From Natronohydrobacter sp. (GTDB lineage: Bacteria > Pseudomonadota > Alphaproteobacteria > Rhodobacterales > Rhodobacteraceae), in NCBI GenBank assembly GCA_007118445.1, contig SKRP01000296.1, positions 1-13,114 on the forward strand: 13,114 nucleotides of DNA. Direction: 5' to 3'. The notes below the pieces were generated by a model, which had not been told where the DNA came from, did no database searches, and saw only the letters and a list, made by a program, of their open reading frames with translations. The translations under genes and the position numbers were made by a program. Below are positions 1 through 6,140 of the stretch, piece by piece (the first letter of the stretch is position 1; each line of letters begins with the position of its first letter).

Positions 1-862
1 GCGTGACTGCCAGTGCCTCAATGAGAATCCGATAGACGTTGTTTTCAGGCTGCGGTTCGGTCAGACCCAGCGAGTTAACCTGCACCCCGTAGCGGAAACG
101 GCGGTATTTCGGATCGTCAATGCCGTAGCGGTCGCGGCAAATCTCATCCCACAGATCGACAAAGGCGCGCATCTTGCACATCTCGGTTACAAACCGGATG
201 CCCGCATTCACGAAGAAGGAAATCCGCCCCACCATCTGCGGGAAATGTTCCTCGGGCACCTTGCCCTTCAGATCATCCAGCACTGCGCAGGCCGTCGCCA
301 GCGCAAAGGCCAGTTCCTGCTGCGGCGTCGCGCCCGCTTCCTGCAGATGGTAGGAGCAGACATTCATCGGGTTCCATTTCGGCAGATGCGCGCGCGTATA
401 GGCAGCGACATCCGTGATCATGCGCAAGCTGGGCTCGGGCGGGCAGATATAGGTGCCGCGCGACAGATATTCCTTGATCAGGTCATTCTGAACAGTCCCG
501 TTCAGTTTCGAGATATCCGCCCCCTGCTCTTCGGCCACCGCGATATAAAGCGCCAGCAGCCAGGGCGCGGTCGCGTTGATCGTCATCGAGGTATTCATCT
601 GCTCCAGCGGGATCTGGTCGAACAGCATCCGCATATCGCCCAGATGGCAGACGGGCACACCGACCTTGCCGACCTCGCCGCGCGACAATTCGTGATCGCT
701 GTCATAGCCGGTCTGGGTCGGCAGATCGAAAGCCACGGAAAGCCCGGTCTGGCCTTTCGACAGATTGTTGCGATACAGCGCATTCGACGCCTTCGCGGTC
801 GAATGACCCGCATAGGTGCGAAACAGCCAGGGCTTGTCTTTCTGAACGGGCGCGTCGGACAT
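1..862 (-). CDS. ecm: Ethylmalonyl-CoA mutase, N-terminal part (cut by window edge)
   Basis: This is a coenzyme B12-dependent acyl-CoA mutase. Ecm converts (2R)-ethylmalonyl-CoA to (2S)-methylsuccinyl-CoA in the ethylmalonyl-CoA pathway for acetyl-CoA assimilation in the cytoplasm. The first 287 codons are visible; family members have roughly 650-680 residues, so the rest, including the B12-binding domain, lies outside the window. The protein begins almost directly with the substrate-barrel motif PWLFRTYAGHSTAKASNALY (residues 11-30), followed by LPTQTGYDSD (48-57), QMNTSMTINATAPWLL (89-103), GTVQNDLIKEYLSRGTYIC (122-140) and WNPMNVCSYHLQEAGATP (163-180). The short N-terminus and the PTQTGYDSD version, rather than the ATHRGYDSD of methylmalonyl-CoA mutase, point to Ecm (family knowledge from memory). 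The ATG at 860-862 is preceded by AGGAG at good spacing. The gene is divergent from the kinase-like gene to its right. Confidence 0.93.
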   Translation of the reverse strand, partial: MSDAPVQKDKPWLFRTYAGHSTAKASNALYRNNLSKGQTGLSVAFDLPTQTGYDSDHELSRGEVGKVGVPVCHLGDMRMLFDQIPLEQMNTSMTINATAPWLLALYIAVAEEQGADISKLNGTVQNDLIKEYLSRGTYICPPEPSLRMITDVAAYTRAHLPKWNPMNVCSYHLQEAGATPQQELAFALATACAVLDDLKGKVPEEHFPQMVGRISFFVNAGIRFVTEMCKMRAFVDLWDEICRDRYGIDDPKYRRFRYGVQVNSLGLTEPQPENNVYRILIEALAVT

Positions 863-915
863 TCTCGGACTCCTGTCATCGTCAGCTATTTGGCCAGCGT
901 AATTTCCTTCCAAAT

Positions 916-944
916 CACCTGATCCAGGCGCAAGATAATGTCAA
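916..944 (-). promoter_or_regulatory. Possible promoter of ecm
   Basis: Reading the minus strand there is an exact TTGACA (939-944) followed after 17 nt by CAGGTG (916-921), a poor -10. Only the -35 is convincing. A start near 908 would leave a leader of about 45 nt before the AGGAG/ATG of ecm. Alphaproteobacterial -10 boxes are often weak, but this remains an inference. Confidence 0.27.
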
Positions 945-987
945 GCCAAAATCGCTGCATTGCGGCGAAGCGCGGCAGCGCGCCGGG

Positions 988-1018
988 TTGACAGGCAGCG
1001 TCACAATGCTGTTACACT
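988..1018 (+). promoter_or_regulatory. Possible promoter of the kinase-like gene
   Basis: TTGACA at 988-993 is a perfect -35 hexamer. The best -10 is TACACT at 1013-1018, with a long 19 nt spacer; the 17 nt position (GTTACA) is poor. If used, transcription would begin near 1025. That would exclude the upstream in-frame starts (TTG 988, ATG 1006) and favour the ATG at 1090. Confidence 0.27.
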
Positions 1019-1089
1019 TCATCCGGGCAGAAGACCCGGGTGGTCATCCATCTTCACCTGTTTTCTGCAATCCGGCGCAGCGGGGTCCG

Positions 1090-2085
1090 ATGAATTTTCC
1101 AGGTGAAGTCAGACCCCCGCAGGCGCTGCTTGACGCGCAAGCGCGGATGCGCGACGGCAAGGAACCGAGCCTGCATCAGATCGGCCTGCTGGCCAGACAG
1201 GCCAGCGCCACAGGCGATATGGATGCCTATATCCAGCTTTTCACCAAGGTCGAGCCGCGCCTGCGCCGCCATTTCCAGCACCATAGCCCCGAAGCCGAAT
1301 TTCTGCGCAGCACTGGCAAGGTGGCGGGAAATATCAATGTCTTCCGCAAGCTGACCTATAAATCCCTCTCCGGCCCGGTCCCGGCATTCGAGAAAATCTA
1401 CCGGCGCAACGGTTCGGATCTCAAGCGCCTGCAATGGGTCGCGCGCCATCTCTGGGGCCGCTTGCCCTGTCAGATGCCGCAGATCATCGAAATCGTGCCC
1501 GGCCAGCGCCTGTCGGTGGTGCTCTTTGCGTTTGAACCCTTCACCCCGGTCTCGCCCGATGGGCTGATCGAGACCCTGCGCGACATGAATGAATTCAGCA
1601 TCGCCCATCCGGCCAGCGCGTTCGACGTGATCGAGCCCGCCATGCAGCAGATGCCCCTGCTCTATCAGCAACGACGCCAGACCCTCGCCGCCGGGCTGGC
1701 GCTTGCCGGGGTGTCCGAATCCGAGCTGGCCGGGATTGAGGCTGCCTGCATGGATATCGTGCATGTCTTCAACCATGCCGATCTGCACCGGTTCAATGTC
1801 GGGCGCAATGGCATGATCTATGACTGGGACTGCGCCTGTTTCGCCCCTGCCGCGCATGATCCGGGCCGCGCCATCGCCGCGCTGCGCACATTCAGGCGGC
1901 TGTCAGGGCTGCGCGATTTCATCCAGAACCGGCTGGGCCGCGATATGGCCAAGACCCGCAGCGATGCCGCGCGGATCATGTTCTTCTATCTGGTCTATGC
2001 GGCCAAGAAGAAACTGACCGACCAGAACACAGACGAAATCAAGACGCTGCACGAGATTTTCGGCCATATCCGCAGCGCGCTCTGA
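1090..2085 (+). CDS. Kinase-fold protein, aminoglycoside/choline phosphotransferase (APH) type
   Basis: A 331-residue cytoplasmic protein with the C-terminal catalytic signature of the APH/choline kinase fold. FNHADLHRFNV (228-238) supplies the catalytic-loop Asp231 and Asn236, and YDWD (244-247) is the metal-binding DFG equivalent. Lys102 in FEKIYRR is a candidate for the ATP-binding lysine. The first 80 residues (RDGKEPSLHQIGLLARQASATGDMDAYIQLF is the recognisable stretch, cited here only by its ends RDGKEP...IQLF) are helical and not part of the standard fold. The substrate cannot be told from sequence: such proteins phosphorylate small hydroxylated molecules, sugars or lipids, and nothing in the neighbourhood indicates drug resistance. 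The frame is open back to TTG 988 and ATG 1006. I chose ATG 1090, although its ribosome site is weak, because a TTGACA box lies upstream and would exclude the earlier starts. The gene converges on the propeller gene with a 9 nt gap and no visible terminator. Confidence 0.72.
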   Translation: MNFPGEVRPPQALLDAQARMRDGKEPSLHQIGLLARQASATGDMDAYIQLFTKVEPRLRRHFQHHSPEAEFLRSTGKVAGNINVFRKLTYKSLSGPVPAFEKIYRRNGSDLKRLQWVARHLWGRLPCQMPQIIEIVPGQRLSVVLFAFEPFTPVSPDGLIETLRDMNEFSIAHPASAFDVIEPAMQQMPLLYQQRRQTLAAGLALAGVSESELAGIEAACMDIVHVFNHADLHRFNVGRNGMIYDWDCACFAPAAHDPGRAIAALRTFRRLSGLRDFIQNRLGRDMAKTRSDAARIMFFYLVYAAKKKLTDQNTDEIKTLHEIFGHIRSAL

Positions 2086-2094
2086 GCCCGGTCC

Positions 2095-3660
2095 CTATCC
2101 GTCCGGCTGCCAGTTTTCAGGCGCATCCCCCCGGCGCAGGATCGCGAAGCCATTGGCCTGCATCTCATGCCATGGCCCGACCTCGCCACCCGGCCAGATC
2201 ACCCGCAGATCGACCCTGTCCGCAGCGCCAAGGCCGATATGCAGCCAGCCCAGCGCGCCGCTGGCATGGCCACCCCCGACCGCCAGATCATGCCATTCCA
2301 GCACCCCGTCGCGCAACACCTGCACCACTGCGCCCACCGCGTCGCGATTGGCCCCCTCCTGCGCCAGCCGGATCTGCAGCCAGTTGCCGCCGGGCGCGCT
2401 GCTCTGCCGCCAGATCTGCGGGCCGCGCCAGCGATTGACCACGACCAGATCAAGCTGCCCGTCGAGGTTCAGATCCAGCACAAGCGCCCCGCGCGCCACC
2501 TCCATACTGGCCACCCCGGCGCGGTCCCCGGCCTCGACCATCAGCCCGTCACTGCTTTGCAACAGCAGGTTATTCGGATCATCCGCCGCAAAATCCGGCA
2601 TTTCCGCCACATTGCCCTTGGCGATGAACAGATCGCGCCGCCCGTCATTATTCACATCCGCGAATTGCGCGTGCCAGGCCGTCGAGGGCCGGATATCCCC
2701 GCCCGTATAGGGCCGATGTGCCGTCGCCCCGGCGGCAAAGGCGATATCGATATAATCGGGCCTGCCGCTGGCCGGGTCGCGCAGGGTCTGCAGCTTGTTA
2801 TCGGCCATGCTGGTCAGCGCATATTCGGGAAACCCGTCCCCGGTCAGATCCGCCGCCGCGATCCCCATCCCCCAGATGCGCAACTGCTGCCAGCCCTCGT
2901 CCTCGGTGTAAAGCCGCGGTGGCTGGCCGGGGGCGATCTGCCAGAGCTGTTCCTGCCCGCCCCGGTAATATTCGCGGTCATTGGACACCCGCAGCGCAGG
3001 CTGGCCGGACCGGTTCCAGTCGGTAAACAGCATCGACAGCGCGCAATGCGACGGGGTGAGCGCAAGCGGCGGAGCGAAACCCTGACCCTCGGGGCGGTGC
3101 AGCCAGTTCTCGGTGCATGACCCCCATGGAAACAGATCCTCATGCCGGTCGATATAATTGCCGATGGCCAGCGTGGGCCAGTCCGCCCCCGCTTCCCAGA
3201 TCGCGGCAAAAGCCGTGGACCAGGCATCGCCCCCGTCAAAGCCCCATTCCTCGGTCATATCCTCGAACCGGCAATCGCCCAGCCCGCGCAGCAGACGGTT
3301 ACTCCCCTGCCGCAGCACCACAAGATCCGTCACCCCGTCGCTGTCGATATCGAGCGGATAGGCCCCGGTCACGCCTTCCAGATCAATCGCATCGGTCCGC
3401 TCAAACACCAGCGCCCCGCCCTGTGCGCTAAGGTTACGATACAGCCCGGATGGCCCGGCCCCGCCTGACAGGAACAGGTCGGGAAAGCCATTGCCGGAAC
3501 AGTCGAACCCCGCCACACCGCCGCCGACCATGAATTGCCAGTCGCCGTCATAGATCGTGCCCAGCCCGGCGCTGGCAGTTTCTTCGGTGAATTGCGGCAC
3601 GACAGGGTCGGCCTGCGCCGCCCCGGCAACCAGCACAGCAAGCGCGCCCGGCCATTTCAT
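2095..3660 (-). CDS. Secreted FG-GAP/VCBS propeller protein with ASPIC/UnbV C-terminus (CRTAC1-like)
   Basis: A 521-residue exported protein. Residues 1-17 (MKWPGALAVLVAGAAQA) form a short Sec signal peptide with an AQA cleavage site. The body carries repeated integrin-like calcium-binding loops: DCSGNGFPD (53-61), DIDSDGVTD (104-112), a degenerate DWNRSGQPA (214-222), DLTGDGFPE (271-279), DVNNDGRRD (335-343) and DLNLDGQLD (396-404). This is consistent with a multi-bladed beta-propeller. From residue 438, NRDAVGAVVQV, then GGGHASG, LHIGLG and VIWPGGEVG match the ASPIC/UnbV domain found at the end of CRTAC1-family proteins. No catalytic residues are recognisable; a structural or binding role outside the cytoplasm is likely. 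Its ATG overlaps the stop of the haloperoxidase-like gene (ATGA), so the two are probably translationally coupled and act together. The family assignment is firm and the molecular function is unknown. Confidence 0.85.
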   Translation of the reverse strand: MKWPGALAVLVAGAAQADPVVPQFTEETASAGLGTIYDGDWQFMVGGGVAGFDCSGNGFPDLFLSGGAGPSGLYRNLSAQGGALVFERTDAIDLEGVTGAYPLDIDSDGVTDLVVLRQGSNRLLRGLGDCRFEDMTEEWGFDGGDAWSTAFAAIWEAGADWPTLAIGNYIDRHEDLFPWGSCTENWLHRPEGQGFAPPLALTPSHCALSMLFTDWNRSGQPALRVSNDREYYRGGQEQLWQIAPGQPPRLYTEDEGWQQLRIWGMGIAAADLTGDGFPEYALTSMADNKLQTLRDPASGRPDYIDIAFAAGATAHRPYTGGDIRPSTAWHAQFADVNNDGRRDLFIAKGNVAEMPDFAADDPNNLLLQSSDGLMVEAGDRAGVASMEVARGALVLDLNLDGQLDLVVVNRWRGPQIWRQSSAPGGNWLQIRLAQEGANRDAVGAVVQVLRDGVLEWHDLAVGGGHASGALGWLHIGLGAADRVDLRVIWPGGEVGPWHEMQANGFAILRRGDAPENWQPDG

Positions 3661-4967
3661 GCACGCATCTCCAGCGCCGCGGCATAGGCCCCGACACAGC
3701 GGCCCTGCGCCAGACCGGCCTCATTGCCGAAACGATAGTGAATCCCGCCATAAAGCCGCGACATGGCCGCTTCCTCGGACGCAGCCCGGAATGACGGGAA
3801 ATGCCGCGCTGGCAGGCCGTCGCCGAGATGGGTGCGGTCCTCGAAAGCGAAATCCTCGCCGAAAATGGCGCTGAGCGCCGTCGCCGAGGCACTGGATTGC
3901 GTGGAATGCCCGGACGGGTATTCGGGAAAGGGGGGTGTTTCGATCAGCGGCGTCCAGTCCGGGTCGATATGGTGCCGGATATAGGTCACAGGGCGCAGCA
4001 GGTTGTAGCGGTATTTCGCGTCCCAGCAGGCAATGAAGGCATCGGCCTGCGCCGCCCCGAGCCGGGCCAGCGCGGCGGCCAGAGTCTCGACAGGCAGATC
4101 ATCCCGATCTGCGATATCCAGCAGAATCGCGATCCAGTGACCGGGCGGGGTCGGTGACAGCATCGGGGGGTCAGCCCAGAAGCGAGCGATCAGCTTCTGC
4201 TCTTCGGTCAGGCGGGCCGTGACCTCATGCACTTCCAGCGCCGCGCTGTGAAACTCTGATCCGGGTTGCGTGTCATAGGCAGGGGGCAGCGCAACGCCGC
4301 AGATCGCGTCGGCAGGCATCGCAAAGGGCCGCACCCTGCCCCAATCGGGCAGAAGCGGGGCCTGTTGCTGCCGGATCAGACTGGTGGGCTGCCAGTCCTC
4401 GGGGCGCGGGCCTGCAGTGTAATCCAGCGCGAAGCCCATATTCGCGACCTCTGCCCCGCCATCGCCTGCGGCCCAATCAAGCACATGCGCTGTAATGCGC
4501 TGGCCAAGCGCGGCGCTGCGGGTCCGGGTCTCATGATCAAGCTCGGTTGCGAGATCAGCGCCAAGCCGCGCGGTCATGGTCCCATGCGCGCGCTGGCCCA
4601 TGGGGCCGGTATTGCCGAACAGCACCCCGGCGGCATCGGACAAGGCGCTGTGCAGGGCCAGGGCCTTGTCGGCCTGTGGCTCCGAAACATGCGGCCGCGC
4701 CAGCCCGTTCAGCTGCCCGCCCAGACTGCGAAGCGCCGGGTCCATGGCCGCGAGCGTTTCATGCGCCACCACGCCCAGATAGCCAAAGGCCCGCGCAGCA
4801 ACCGGCGGTGAATAGGTGGCCGTATGGCGCACCAGTTCAAGCACCAGCCGATGCCAGGTGACCAACACCTCACGCGCGAGGGCCTCGCGGCCCGGATCGC
4901 GGGCAAAGGCCGGGCGCGTCAGCGCACAGAGCCCTGTTGCCAGAAACAGCCGCCGGTCGAGTGTCAT
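3657..4967 (-). CDS. Vanadium-dependent haloperoxidase-like protein (PAP2 superfamily), Tat-exported
   Basis: A 436-residue protein of the vanadium haloperoxidase / PAP2 phosphatase superfamily. All positions that hold vanadate in fungal vanadium chloroperoxidase can be matched: Lys318 and Arg325 in KYRYNLLRP (the same K-x6-R spacing), Ser352-Gly353-His354 in EYPSGH, and Arg404 and His410 in SRLYGGIH (the same R-x5-H spacing). The N-terminus MTLDRRLFLATGLCALTRPAFA has a twin-arginine motif, a hydrophobic stretch and an AFA cleavage site, which suggests folded export by Tat. That would fit a cofactor-loaded periplasmic enzyme. The ATG at 4965-4967 follows GGGGAAGG; the frame extends 21 codons further upstream, but that would bury the Tat motif. 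Alternatives are an acid phosphatase activity or halide oxidation by H2O2; sequence alone does not separate them. It is the first gene of a two-gene unit with the propeller protein. Confidence 0.87.
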   Translation of the reverse strand: MTLDRRLFLATGLCALTRPAFARDPGREALAREVLVTWHRLVLELVRHTATYSPPVAARAFGYLGVVAHETLAAMDPALRSLGGQLNGLARPHVSEPQADKALALHSALSDAAGVLFGNTGPMGQRAHGTMTARLGADLATELDHETRTRSAALGQRITAHVLDWAAGDGGAEVANMGFALDYTAGPRPEDWQPTSLIRQQQAPLLPDWGRVRPFAMPADAICGVALPPAYDTQPGSEFHSAALEVHEVTARLTEEQKLIARFWADPPMLSPTPPGHWIAILLDIADRDDLPVETLAAALARLGAAQADAFIACWDAKYRYNLLRPVTYIRHHIDPDWTPLIETPPFPEYPSGHSTQSSASATALSAIFGEDFAFEDRTHLGDGLPARHFPSFRAASEEAAMSRLYGGIHYRFGNEAGLAQGRCVGAYAAALEMRA

Positions 4968-5001
4968 GCGCCTTCCCCTTGCAGGCCGAGAACCTTCGCG
5001 A

Positions 5002-5030
5002 TTTATGTCACGCAGCGACCTCTGCGACAA
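5002..5030 (-). promoter_or_regulatory. Candidate sigma-70 promoter of the haloperoxidase/propeller unit
   Basis: On the minus strand TTGTCG (5025-5030) and CATAAA (5002-5007) are separated by exactly 17 nt. Each box matches the consensus at four of six positions. Transcription would begin near 4995, giving a leader of about 28 nt that contains the GGGGAAGG ribosome site. Confidence 0.42.
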
Positions 5031-5183
5031 GCGGCAGCCGCATTGGGGAAGACACCCGCCCCGCGCCTTGTGCGGCTTCTACTGTCCAGGATACACTCAC
5101 ACGACGCGCCCGGCGGAAAACACCAGTCCCGCAAACCGGTTCGGACAATCGTGACCCTGGTCGGCAGGCTGAAAACCTGGCAT

Positions 5184-5193
5184 CTTGATCAAG
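5184..5193. repeat. Perfect 10-bp palindrome CTTGATCAAG
   Basis: A self-complementary decamer lies in the intergenic region about 120 nt upstream of the small secreted protein gene. It could be half of an operator or simply chance; the symmetry does not extend beyond ten bases. Confidence 0.25.
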
Positions 5194-5310
5194 CCGCATG
5201 ACCATGTCCACGCCGTCATCGCAGGCAACACAACTTGTCACACATGATGATTCGGGTGATCCTGTGCCCCTGCCGCGCATCGCGCGACATGTTTTTTCAG
5301 GAGTTTTGCA

Positions 5311-5835
5311 ATGAGAGCATTGTTCTTTTGCGCGACAGCCGGGGTGATGACCAGCGCGCTGCCCATCGCTGCACAAGGCCCCGGTATCGAGGGGTTCGGC
5401 CCGTTTCGGTTTGGCATATCACCCGATGAGCTGATGCAGATCGCGCCGGTCGAGACGCGCATGTCGCCGGATCGGCCCGAGCGCGGGGTCTGGTATGAAC
5501 TCGCAGACAAGATCGACGCATTTGGCGAGGCGCACACGGCCACATTCATGTTCGACGGTGCAGACAGGCTGGAGGGGATCATGCTCGATCGGGTGACGGA
5601 GTTGAGCGACGAGGCGTGTTCGCTGGAATTCGAGTCCAGATTGGCGCAGGTTGAAGACATCTTTGGCCCGTCGGACGCGCCTGCGCGCCGCACGGTTGAT
5701 TTCGACATCATCAAGACCACCCGCACTTCGTTGACGCAAGCCGACGGGACGCAGCTGCGCCTTGCAGCATTGCACATCAATGATTGCCGGGTGACACTTT
5801 CATTCTGGAATGCGTCAATCGATCTTTACAACTGA
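5311..5835 (+). CDS. Small secreted protein of unknown function
   Basis: A 174-residue protein I do not recognise. Residues 1-22 (MRALFFCATAGVMTSALPIAAQ) form a typical Sec signal peptide, so the mature chain of about 150 residues is probably periplasmic. It starts with GIEGFGPFRFGISPDEL (25-41), a G-x-FG(I/M)SPDE-like pattern that I associate loosely with small periplasmic domains. Two cysteines remain after processing (Cys103 in DEACSLEF and Cys159 in INDCRVTL) and could form a disulphide. No membrane segment follows the signal peptide. The start is supported by CAGGAG seven bases upstream of ATG 5311. Codon use looks somewhat less GC-biased than in the neighbours (several TTG, GAT, AAT and ACA codons), which may hint at recent acquisition or low expression. 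It stands alone, divergent from the haloperoxidase unit and convergent with the tRNA/hemY unit. Confidence 0.7.
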   Translation: MRALFFCATAGVMTSALPIAAQGPGIEGFGPFRFGISPDELMQIAPVETRMSPDRPERGVWYELADKIDAFGEAHTATFMFDGADRLEGIMLDRVTELSDEACSLEFESRLAQVEDIFGPSDAPARRTVDFDIIKTTRTSLTQADGTQLRLAALHINDCRVTLSFWNASIDLYN

Positions 5836-6017
5836 AATTCGCGCAACCGGCCAGACAGTCGCGAGGGGCGCATTCCCTTTGCAGGCGGATTGCGCGGCTT
5901 GGCCTGCGCGCGCCACACTATCAGCGCTGGTTACCGCGTGCTGCACAGCCCGAATGTGCTGACCACTGTCGGACGACATGCTCAAATCTATTGAAATCAT
6001 GACCTTGCTGGATTCAC

Positions 6018-6093
6018 TGGTGCCGCTGAAGGGACTCGAACCCCCGACCCCATCATTACGAATGACGTGCTCTACCAGCTGAGCTACAGCGGC
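6018..6093 (-). tRNA. tRNA-Thr, anticodon CGU
   Basis: A 76-nt cloverleaf including an encoded CCA. The acceptor stem GCCGCTG (6087-6093) pairs with CAGCGGC (6022-6028), followed by discriminator A and CCA. The D arm begins TAGCTCAGCTGGTAGAGC. The anticodon stem CGTCA/TGATG has one G-U pair, and the loop TTCGTAA places CGT at positions 34-36, reading the threonine codon ACG. The T arm contains GGTTCGAGTCC. A37 makes it a potential substrate of the t6A pathway to which TsaD, encoded in this window, belongs. It lies 47 nt downstream of hemY on the same strand, so read-through transcription is possible. Confidence 0.95.
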
Positions 6094-6140
6094 ACCTTGG
6101 GGCGGTCTTTAGCACTGGTTTTCGTGCCCGACCAGCCCTT

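Larger units (their letters stand above)
4968..5310. other. 343 nt divergent intergenic region
   Basis: No credible gene is seen here. It separates the leftward haloperoxidase/propeller unit from the rightward small secreted protein. It holds a candidate promoter for the leftward unit (5002-5030), a perfect 10-bp palindrome CTTGATCAAG (5184-5193), and the AGGAG ribosome site of the rightward gene (5299-5303). I could not find a convincing sigma-70 promoter for the rightward gene. Confidence 0.6.

Noticed and set aside
245..922. A 225-codon plus-strand frame opposite ecm
   Set aside because: It is antisense to strongly conserved mutase sequence and shows only Arg/Gln-rich shadow composition.
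2167..3120. A 317-codon plus-strand frame opposite the propeller gene
   Set aside because: The minus strand encodes clear calcium-binding loops; the plus-strand frame has no recognisable domain.
5238..5780. Minus-strand frame opposite the small secreted protein
   Set aside because: The plus-strand gene has a signal peptide and an AGGAG site; the antisense frame has neither.
5892..5909. GC-rich hairpin after the small secreted protein gene
   Set aside because: The stem has a bulge, a 3-nt loop and no T-run, so I do not call it a terminator.
5784..6002. A 72-codon plus-strand frame overlapping the end of the small secreted protein gene
   Set aside because: No ribosome site, Cys/Arg-rich composition and no motif; it extends into non-coding sequence before the tRNA.
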